The position numbers and the translations under genes are program-made. Below the pieces are notes generated by a model, which was not told the DNA's origin, did not search any database, and saw only the letters and a list, made by a program, of their open reading frames with translations. From the NCBI GenBank assembly GCA_038522735.1, contig JBCBJX010000001.1:32330-96329 (forward strand): 64,000 nt of DNA. The letters are read 5' to 3'. Below are positions 1 through 6,797 of the stretch, in pieces (positions within the stretch are counted from its first letter, which is position 1; each line of letters starts with the position of its first letter). Source of the DNA: JBCBJX01 sp038522735 (lineage in GTDB: Bacteria; Pseudomonadota; Alphaproteobacteria; Caulobacterales; Parvularculaceae).

Positions 1-163
1 CAAGCCGCGCGCGGCGCCACGGGCAGCCGTCGATGAGGCGAAGGACGAGATCCGACTTTCCGGCGCCCGAGGGGCCGAGAAAGAGCGCGCCGAGGAGGGG
101 GCCGTCCGCATCGACCGCGACCGCCGAGGCGCTTGCGTGACGTCGGACCGCGCCGTCGCTCAC
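1..163 (-). CDS. hprK: HPr kinase/phosphorylase, N-terminal part (runs off window)
   Basis: Only the first 54 codons are present; the gene continues past base 1. It should phosphorylate a serine of HPr in the nitrogen-type phosphotransferase system in the cytoplasm. The visible protein has the P-loop GPSGAGKSD at residues 30-38, preceded by a HASASAVAVD stretch resembling the H-A-x-A-V-A segment of short alphaproteobacterial HprK. I chose the GTG at 163 because it overlaps the chvG stop as GTGA, which implies translational coupling. The order chvI-chvG-hprK is a known alphaproteobacterial arrangement and supports the call. The catalytic histidine and C-terminal loops lie outside the window. 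Confidence 0.85.
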   Translation of the reverse strand, partial: MSDGAVRRHASASAVAVDADGPLLGALFLGPSGAGKSDLVLRLIDGCPWRRARL

Positions 164-1812
164 CGCGCCCTCGGCATCTCGACGACAAACCGGGCGCCCG
201 TCCGCCCGCCGCCCGCCTCCGCCGCACTTTCGACCCGGACGCTTCCGCCGTGGGCGTTCAGGATCTGACGGCAGATGGCGAGGCCGAGACCGGAATTGTC
301 GCCTTTGGAGGCCGCTTGCGGACGCTCGGTGTAGAACCGCTCGAAGATCTTTTCGCGATATTCCGCCGGAACGCCCGGCCCGTCGTCCTCCACGGCGACG
401 CGTACGGTCCGCGGGCCGACCGCCTCCAGAATGACGACCACGGCCGCGCCGGCAGGCGAAAAAGATCGTGCATTGTCGATCAGATTGCGGAAGACCTGAC
501 CGAGCCGGTCGCCGAAGCCGATGACGGGTGCGGGCAGCGGGCTCGCCTCCAGGCGCACCGGAACGGCGCCTTCCGCGGAGGTCGCCTCGTAGATCGCCGA
601 GATGTCCGAAAGGAGCATGCGGATATCGATCCGCTCGCGGGCCTCTCGGGCGAGGTCGGCGTCGAGGCGCGAGGCGTTGGAGATGTCCGTGATGAGACGA
701 TCCATCCGCGCAACGTCTTTCTGGATGACCTTCACCAGCGTCTCACGCGCCTCCGGCTTATCGACGATCGAGAGGGTTTCCGACGCCGAGCGGATGGAGG
801 TGAGCGGGTTTTTCAGTTCGTGGGCGACGTCGGCGGCGAAGGCGGCGATCGCCTCCATCCGATCGAAAAGGGCGCCGGTCATGGCGCGCAAGGCCGCGGA
901 CAGATGCCCGATCTCGTCCTTGCGGCGCGTGAGATCGGGGATGCGCGCCCGGCCGGAGCCCGCAACGTCGTCGCGCACCTTGTCCGCCGCGATGGCGAGG
1001 CGGCGCATGGGGAGGGCGAGAAAATAGGTGAGGAACAGCGCCGACACGACGTAAGCGCCGAGGGCGGTGAGGAACACCGGGACCACGGCCCGCCGCGCGT
1101 CGCGCACGAGATCCTCGACGCCGGCGAGCTCGACGGTCACGACACCCTGCACCGCCTGCACCCGTCGGATCGGCGCCGAAACGGAAACGACCAGCCGGCC
1201 GTTTTCATCGACCCGCACCTGTTGCGACACCGCCCCGCCGAGGGCTTCGTAGAGTTCGTCCCGCAGGAGCGCGTCGCGCGCCTCGCGGCGGAGGTCCCGG
1301 TCGAGCCAGTTATAGAGCCCGCGCAGAAGACCCGTCGCCTCGAACGGGATGCGCTCGATCAGCGGGTCGTCGCCGACCGGCGGCAGGGGCGCTTCGGAGA
1401 TCGTCTCAAAGACGGTGTTGGAGTCCGCGAGCTGCAGCGCCGCGGGGTCGATGTCGCTCGGCTTCTCCCAGGTGTAGGGGATCGTGAAGATCCGTGTGCG
1501 CCCATCTTCGATGCGGCCGAGATAGCGGTTGATCTCGCTTGAGGCCTGCGCGTCGAGAGCCGGCGGCGTCGCGTCGTCCGGAATGAGAGCGAGGGCGACG
1601 ATGCGGGCGAGAAGCTCGGCTTCGAGGCGCGCCGCCTGCTGCTTCGACTGGATGAGACCGTCGCGATAGCTGTCGATCGTCATGACGCCGACGAACACGC
1701 CGAGGAGCGCCGCGACATTGACGCCGAGGATGATGAAGGTCGTGCGCGAGACGAGGAGGCGCCAGAGGCCGACGCGGTCGCGCGGCTCGCTCTCTCGACC
1801 CCCGTCGTTCAT
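160..1812 (-). CDS. chvG: ChvG-type sensor histidine kinase
   Basis: Membrane sensor kinase of the ChvG/ChvI system, which in related bacteria senses envelope or acid stress and controls exopolysaccharide and envelope genes. The 550-residue protein has a first membrane helix at about 24-46, a periplasmic region to about 242, a second helix at about 243-266 and a HAMP linker. The H-box HELKNPLTS carries the likely phosphorylated H331, and the ATPase domain shows an N-box near 443-447, DDGPG at 476-480 and GLG near 508-510. It starts 3 bp after the chvI stop and overlaps hprK by 4 bp, so the three are probably one transcript. All catalytic boxes look intact. Confidence 0.93.
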   Translation of the reverse strand: MNDGGRESEPRDRVGLWRLLVSRTTFIILGVNVAALLGVFVGVMTIDSYRDGLIQSKQQAARLEAELLARIVALALIPDDATPPALDAQASSEINRYLGRIEDGRTRIFTIPYTWEKPSDIDPAALQLADSNTVFETISEAPLPPVGDDPLIERIPFEATGLLRGLYNWLDRDLRREARDALLRDELYEALGGAVSQQVRVDENGRLVVSVSAPIRRVQAVQGVVTVELAGVEDLVRDARRAVVPVFLTALGAYVVSALFLTYFLALPMRRLAIAADKVRDDVAGSGRARIPDLTRRKDEIGHLSAALRAMTGALFDRMEAIAAFAADVAHELKNPLTSIRSASETLSIVDKPEARETLVKVIQKDVARMDRLITDISNASRLDADLAREARERIDIRMLLSDISAIYEATSAEGAVPVRLEASPLPAPVIGFGDRLGQVFRNLIDNARSFSPAGAAVVVILEAVGPRTVRVAVEDDGPGVPAEYREKIFERFYTERPQAASKGDNSGLGLAICRQILNAHGGSVRVESAAEAGGGRTGARFVVEMPRAR

Positions 1813-1815
1813 CCG

Positions 1816-2511
1816 TTAGGCGTCTTTGTATTTATAGCCGACGCCGTAGAGGGTTTCGATTGCGTCGAATTCCTCATCTGACTGACGGAATTTCTTCCGG
1901 ATGCGCTTGATGTGGCTGTCGATGGTGCGATCGTCCACATAGACCTGGTCGTCATAGGCCGCGTCCATCAGCTGATCGCGGCTTTTCACGAACCCCGGCC
2001 GGCTCGCGAGCGCTTCGAGGATCAAGAACTCGGTCACCGTCAGCGTCACGGCCGCGCCTTTCCAGGTGCAGTGATGGCGCAGGGGATCGAGGGTGAGATC
2101 GCCGCGGCGGATGATCTTTTTTTCTTCGTCCGGGCTCGCGGTCGCGTCGGCGGCGGCGCGACGCAGCACCGCCTTCACCCGCTCCATGAGAAGGCGCTGG
2201 GCGAAGGGTTTCTTGATATAGTCGTCCGCGCCGAGGGTGAGACCGAGCACCTCGTCGATCTCTTCATCTTTCGACGTGAGGAAGATGAGCGGAACGTTCG
2301 AGGACTGACGGAGCTTGCGCAGAAGCTCCATACCGTCGAGCCGCGGCATCTTGATGTCGGAAATCACGAGATCAGGCGGCCCGGCGGCGATGGCTTCTAG
2401 CGCCGCGACCCCGTCCGGGTACGTGGCGACATCATGGCCTTCGGCCTCCAGCGCCATCTTCACGGAGGTCAGGATGTTTTCGTCGTCGTCGACCAGGGTG
2501 ATCGTCGCCAT
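1816..2511 (-). CDS. chvI: ChvI-type response regulator (OmpR family)
   Basis: DNA-binding response regulator of 231 residues, partner of the ChvG kinase. The receiver domain has the acidic pair at residues 8-10, the phospho-acceptor D52 in [10 protein letters not shown] and the conserved K101 in IKKPF. A winged-helix domain of OmpR type fills about residues 135-230. I started it at the ATG giving [14 protein letters not shown], because the longer frame upstream runs into the preceding dehydratase gene. It lies 22 bp downstream of that gene, so co-transcription is likely. In relatives ChvI controls succinoglycan, motility and acid-stress genes; the targets here cannot be read from sequence. 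Confidence 0.93.
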   Translation of the reverse strand: MATITLVDDDENILTSVKMALEAEGHDVATYPDGVAALEAIAAGPPDLVISDIKMPRLDGMELLRKLRQSSNVPLIFLTSKDEEIDEVLGLTLGADDYIKKPFAQRLLMERVKAVLRRAAADATASPDEEKKIIRRGDLTLDPLRHHCTWKGAAVTLTVTEFLILEALASRPGFVKSRDQLMDAAYDDQVYVDDRTIDSHIKRIRKKFRQSDEEFDAIETLYGVGYKYKDA

Positions 2512-2533
2512 CTGTTGGTCTCCCGTTCCGGCC

Positions 2534-2824
2534 CTAGCCGGCCGCCTTTTCAATGAACTCCGCAAGCTGAACGTCGCGCTTCGACAAGCCGCCTGCGTCA
2601 TGGGTGGTGAGGGTGATTTCAACCCGGTTGTAGACGTTGAACCATTCCGGATGGTGGTCGAGCTTGTCCGCCATGATGGCGATCCGGGTCATGAACCCGA
2701 AGGCCTCGTTGAAGTCGGCGAACTGAAACGTCTTCGCCGCCGCGTCCTTCCCCTCGACAGGCGTCCAGCCCTTGAAGCGCTTGAAGAAGTCCGCGCGGGC
2801 GGCGTCGTTCAGTCGGTCCGGCAT
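2534..2824 (-). CDS. phhB: 4a-hydroxytetrahydrobiopterin dehydratase (pterin-4a-carbinolamine dehydratase)
   Basis: A 96-residue cytoplasmic enzyme that dehydrates 4a-hydroxy-tetrahydropterin, recycling the cofactor of aromatic amino acid hydroxylases. It has the family signature around [18 protein letters not shown], with the histidine pair H57/H58 and a third candidate catalytic histidine, H75, in TLTTHD. Length is typical for the family. The start at 2824 was chosen because MPDRLND begins the conserved region, and the longer frame overlaps the divergent zincin promoter. It is first in an apparent minus-strand operon with chvI-chvG-hprK. No phenylalanine hydroxylase is seen in the window, so its metabolic role is unclear. 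Confidence 0.92.
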   Translation of the reverse strand: MPDRLNDAARADFFKRFKGWTPVEGKDAAAKTFQFADFNEAFGFMTRIAIMADKLDHHPEWFNVYNRVEITLTTHDAGGLSKRDVQLAEFIEKAAG

Positions 2825-2997
2825 CGATCGTCTCCCAAATCGTCGGCGAGCGCCGGGCTTACCATCGCCGCGCCCGGGACGGCTATAGGCGGGCGGGAGG
2901 GCGCTCGCAGGGCGAAAGGCGGGCGATGGGCGCCGGTTCGAGGCGCGAAGGCGGCGCAATCTGGGCGCGGCGCCGGTTTCGCGGCAGAGTGCGGGCG

Positions 2998-3414
2998 ATG
3001 ACGAACGCAGCCGATACTCTTCACTGGTCCTCGCTCGCAGCGCCCGACGCGGAGGCCTTCGCGGCCCTCGCCGAACGCGCGTTCGAGGGGCTGCCGGAAA
3101 GCTTCCGCGCCCGCTGCGGCGACATTGTCGTGCGGGTCGAGGAGTTCCCGGACGACGAGATCGCCGAGGACATGGGACTTGAAAGCCCGTTCGACCTCCT
3201 CGGCCTCTACCAGGGCGTCGATCGCATCGCCCGCGGGGTGGAGCCGGCGGCCCCGAGCTTCGTCTTTCTCTACCGCCGACCGATCCTCGACGTCTGGGCG
3301 GAAGGCGAGGAGACCCTCGGCCATCTCGTCACCCACGTTCTGATCCACGAGATCGGCCACCATTTCGGCCTTTCCGACGCCGACATGCACGCAATAGAAG
3401 AGGCGGCGGGATAG
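2998..3414 (+). CDS. Small zincin-like metallopeptidase family protein
   Basis: A 138-residue protein with the zinc-binding motif HEIGHHFG near the C-terminus (about residues 119-126), matching the HExxH class. The organisation (short protein, HExxH close to the end, then a [10 protein letters not shown] tail) fits the bacterial minimal-zincin family often annotated as metallopeptidase family protein. The start at 2998 ([10 protein letters not shown]) leaves about 170 bp to the divergent dehydratase gene; a longer in-frame start exists at 2926 but encodes an arginine-rich extension that looks non-coding. No signal peptide is visible, so it is probably cytoplasmic. Substrate unknown. Confidence 0.8.
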   Translation: MTNAADTLHWSSLAAPDAEAFAALAERAFEGLPESFRARCGDIVVRVEEFPDDEIAEDMGLESPFDLLGLYQGVDRIARGVEPAAPSFVFLYRRPILDVWAEGEETLGHLVTHVLIHEIGHHFGLSDADMHAIEEAAG

Positions 3415-3477
3415 CCCCTCGCCTTTTTGCGCGGATTGGGCGAGGGACGGGCTTTCGCCGAACCGACCCCGCCGCCC

Positions 3478-6006
3478 ATGACGCTTCCGACCTATTTCTC
3501 GATCTGCTCGCGCAATTATCTCGCCTACGCCCGCACCCTTTTCCGGTCGCTCGCGGCGGCGGAGCCGAACGCGCGGCGCGTCCTCTTCCTCGCCGACGCG
3601 CCGGACGGGATCGACGCGGCCGCGGAGCCCTTCGAAGTCGTTGCGGCGCAGGACGTTGCGATCCCCGATTTCGAGGACATGGCGTTCCGCTACACGGTGA
3701 TGGAGTTCAACACGGCCATCAAACCCTTCTGTATCAAGCGTCTATGGGCGGAGGGCGCGGAGCGGGTCGTCTATCTCGACCCGGACATTCAGGTGTTCGC
3801 TCCCCTGACGCCGGTCCGCGAAGCGTTCGACGCCGGCGCGGATCTCGCCCTGACGCCCCACACCATGCAGCCGCTTGCGGACGGGAAGCAGCCGGACGAC
3901 CGGGCGATCTTGCAGTCGGGCGTCTACAATCTCGGTTTCGGCGCCTTCCGGAACGTTGGCGAGACGCGCGTGCTTGTCGATTGGTGGGCGGAGCGCTTGC
4001 GCACGGACTGCCGCGTCGATCTCGAAGAGGGCCTCTTCGTCGATCAGCGCTTCATGGATATGGGACCCGCCTTCGTGCGCAAGACGGCGGTCCTCCGCCA
4101 TCCGGGCCTCAACGTCGCCTACTGGAACCTCGCCTCGCGGCAAGTGACGCGCGACGGCGACGGATGGGCGGTCGACGGCAAGCCGCTGATTTTCTTCCAC
4201 TTTTCAGGCGTCGTGCCGGGAGACAGGTCGGTTTTCTCCAAGCACCAGAACCGCTTTTCCGCCACTGATCTCGGCGAGGCGCGGGCGCTGCTCGACGGGT
4301 ATCTGGAAAGCCTCGATCGCGAAGGGCGCGCCGGGTGGTCGAAGACGCCCTACGCTTACGGAACGTTTTCCGACGGGCGGCCGATCCCGGAAAGCGTCCG
4401 ACGGGTCTATCGCCGGCTCCATCCGGAGCCGCAATCGGACCGCCCGCCTTTTGATCCGGACTGGGCGCTTTACAACCGCCTGGCGACGGACGCTCCCGGC
4501 TTCGGGCAGGCGGCGGCCGTGACGGAGCTGATGTACGATGTCTGGCGATCAAGGCCGGACCTTCAGCCCTCCTTTCCGCTGACGGACGTCGGGGGACGCC
4601 AGTCTTTCGCGAGCTGGTTCCTCCGCCACGGGCTCTCGGAGCTTGGCCTTCCCGACGAGGCGGCGCCCGGCGCGGTACGCGGCGCGGCGGCGAAGGCGGC
4701 GGGCGGCGTCTCGGGAGCGGCGAGCCGGGCGATCCTGCAGCGAACGGATCTTCTGCGCCCGCTCTATCGCAATCTGCCGGTTCCCTTACGCCAGCGCGTG
4801 CGGCGCATGCTGCTGACGCGCGGCTACAGCTCGGGCGCGGCGGAGGCGGCGGAGCGGGTCCACAACGCCTCGCTCGAGCCCGGCGTCGCGCTGATCGGCT
4901 ACCTCAAGACCGAGAGCGGGGTCGGCGAGGGCGCGCGGCGCGCTTATCGCGCGCTGAAATCGGCCGGGGTCGATGTGGAGGCCGTGGCGGTCGGGACGGG
5001 CGGAACGTTCCCGGACGCTGTCGAGGAAACGCCGCTCGTCGCCGCCTCGTCGAAGCGGATCAATCTCTTTCATATGAACGCCGATCAGATGGCGATCCTC
5101 GATCAGCTGGTCCCGCCGACCCAGACCCGCGGCCGCTATGCGATCGGCTACTGGGCGTGGGAGCTTTCGGAGTTGCCGGCGGCGTGGTCCGGCGCCTTCG
5201 CCCATGTCGATGAGATCTGGTGCCCGAGCGCCTTCACCGCCGACGCCGTCCGCAAGCGGACGACAAAGCCCGTCACCGTCATGCCGCACGCGGTCGAGAC
5301 GCCGCCGCGCTCGGCGTTGACGCGCGCCGATTTCGGGTTGCCGGACGGCCCCTTCTGCGTCCTGACCGCCTTTGATCTCAACTCCTATCCCAAACGGAAA
5401 AACCCGGATGGCGCGATCGCCGCGTTCCGCGAGGCGTTTCCCGATCAGAAGGACGTGCGCCTGGTCCTGAAGCTGCACGGTGGGGCTCATGAGCGAGAGA
5501 CGCGCGCCGCCCTCGCCGCCGCCACTGCCGAGGACGCGCGCATACGGATCGAGGACCGGCTTCTGTCGCGCGAGGATTACGGCGCCCTTCAGTCCGTATG
5601 CGATGCGTACCTGTCCCTGCACCGATCCGAAGGCTTCGGCCTCAACCTCGCCGAATGCATGGCGCTCGGAAAGCCCGTCGTCGCCACCGGCTACTCCGGC
5701 AACATTGACTTTATGAATGAGGAAAACGCGCTGCTCGTGCCGTACGACCTCACGCCGCTTGGCCGGGACGACTATCCCTTTGCGGAGGGGCAGGTCTGGG
5801 CGGAGCCGGACGTCGGTGGGGCTGCGCGCGCGCTGCGAACACTGCGAGAGGACCACAGCGCGCGCGCCCGGATCGGCGCAGCAGCGAAAAACCGGATCAA
5901 TCAGATGCTCGCGCCGGCGCGGATCGGCTCAGCGATTGCGTCGCGGATCGCCGAGATCGAGGACCGCGTCTACGCGCCCCAGTCGTCCGGCGGGTCGAGG
6001 TCGTAG
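3478..6006 (+). CDS. Two-domain glycosyltransferase (GT-A-like N-terminus plus GT4 C-terminus)
   Basis: An 842-residue cytoplasmic glycosyltransferase for surface polysaccharide. The N-terminal third resembles nucleotide-sugar transferases of GT-A fold, with the acidic DPD motif in RVVYLDPDIQVF at about 98-109 and a conserved NTAIKPFCIKRLW stretch just before it. Residues about 475-830 form a GT-B GT4 domain: IGYLKTESGVGEGARRA at its start, then the EGFGLNLAEC motif near 718 with the E-x7-E-type spacing that binds the donor sugar. Two catalytic domains suggest two successive linkages. The start MTLPTYFSIC was preferred over an upstream in-frame start. It converges with, and overlaps by 37 bp, the sulfotransferase gene. 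Sugar specificity is unknown. Confidence 0.85.
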   Translation: MTLPTYFSICSRNYLAYARTLFRSLAAAEPNARRVLFLADAPDGIDAAAEPFEVVAAQDVAIPDFEDMAFRYTVMEFNTAIKPFCIKRLWAEGAERVVYLDPDIQVFAPLTPVREAFDAGADLALTPHTMQPLADGKQPDDRAILQSGVYNLGFGAFRNVGETRVLVDWWAERLRTDCRVDLEEGLFVDQRFMDMGPAFVRKTAVLRHPGLNVAYWNLASRQVTRDGDGWAVDGKPLIFFHFSGVVPGDRSVFSKHQNRFSATDLGEARALLDGYLESLDREGRAGWSKTPYAYGTFSDGRPIPESVRRVYRRLHPEPQSDRPPFDPDWALYNRLATDAPGFGQAAAVTELMYDVWRSRPDLQPSFPLTDVGGRQSFASWFLRHGLSELGLPDEAAPGAVRGAAAKAAGGVSGAASRAILQRTDLLRPLYRNLPVPLRQRVRRMLLTRGYSSGAAEAAERVHNASLEPGVALIGYLKTESGVGEGARRAYRALKSAGVDVEAVAVGTGGTFPDAVEETPLVAASSKRINLFHMNADQMAILDQLVPPTQTRGRYAIGYWAWELSELPAAWSGAFAHVDEIWCPSAFTADAVRKRTTKPVTVMPHAVETPPRSALTRADFGLPDGPFCVLTAFDLNSYPKRKNPDGAIAAFREAFPDQKDVRLVLKLHGGAHERETRAALAAATAEDARIRIEDRLLSREDYGALQSVCDAYLSLHRSEGFGLNLAECMALGKPVVATGYSGNIDFMNEENALLVPYDLTPLGRDDYPFAEGQVWAEPDVGGAARALRTLREDHSARARIGAAAKNRINQMLAPARIGSAIASRIAEIEDRVYAPQSSGGSRS

Positions 6007-6662
6007 CCGAAGGCGTCGAAGTCCGGCGCGTATCGCTCGCGGATGCGTTCGATCGAGGTCTCGGAGAGAGCCGGACCGGCCTTCTTCGGTTTTGCAGAAA
6101 CGTTTTTCTTCTCGGTCCGGAGCTTTACGCGATCGTGTTCGTTGACGCCGATGAGGTCGACGACCTTGTCCAGATCGGCCTCGTAAGTCTCGACCTTTCC
6201 GACAAAATCGACAGCGAGCTCAAGCGATTCATGACGGCGTCGAACCCAAAAGAACTGGGGCTGCAACATGCGGTCCGGCCCGGGGCGCGACCAGTCCTCA
6301 GAGCTGACGAATTCGTCGAAGGTCTCGTACGCCTCCATGAAGGCGTATCCCTTTTTCTCGTGCTGCTTCAGGTAAGCGTAAGTCGAGAGCGTGCGCGAGT
6401 AGGGGTTCCGCACGAAAGAGAACGTAAAATAGCGCTTCCAGACCTGCTGGCCGACGACGCCGCGGATCTCCGACGCGAAGGAGTGCTTCGCGAGGCCGAA
6501 GCGCGGCCCCATGATCGCATGCAGTTTCTCCCCGTACGCTGTGGAGCCCAGCTCTAAATCCGCATACGTGGTGAGGTGCGACAGAGTGTGGGTCGTCGAC
6601 GTTCCCGCGCATTTCGGGATATGGACGAAAATGAACTGGTACGTGTTGTTGACGATGCACAT
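5970..6662 (-). CDS. Sulfotransferase family 2 domain protein
   Basis: A 230-residue protein with both PAPS-binding elements of Golgi-type sulfotransferases: the 5'-phosphosulfate loop in FIFVHIPKCAGTST near the N-terminus and the 3'-phosphate motif in FSFVRNPYSRTLSTY near residue 95. It probably sulfates a carbohydrate, and the flanking glycosyltransferases make the local polysaccharide a likely acceptor. The start at 6662 (MCIVNNTYQF) is where family similarity begins; the same frame stays open far upstream across the next gene, but that extension is an antisense artefact. The 3' end overlaps the convergent glycosyltransferase by 37 bp. Confidence 0.85.
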   Translation of the reverse strand: MCIVNNTYQFIFVHIPKCAGTSTTHTLSHLTTYADLELGSTAYGEKLHAIMGPRFGLAKHSFASEIRGVVGQQVWKRYFTFSFVRNPYSRTLSTYAYLKQHEKKGYAFMEAYETFDEFVSSEDWSRPGPDRMLQPQFFWVRRRHESLELAVDFVGKVETYEADLDKVVDLIGVNEHDRVKLRTEKKNVSAKPKKAGPALSETSIERIRERYAPDFDAFGYDLDPPDDWGA

Positions 6663-6797
6663 GAACTGATGGCCGACCGTAAGGAAACGTATCTGAAGTG
6701 GATCGGCGCGCGCCGTCTCGGGCTCCGTGATCCGCTGAGCCTGTTTGAAAATCAAGGGCGCGCCACCCCGAGGGCGCCCGAGGAGCCCCCCGCCCCG

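Noticed and set aside
133..1542. A 469-codon plus-strand open frame over chvG
   Set aside because: chvG has all kinase boxes on the minus strand; the plus frame is a shadow.
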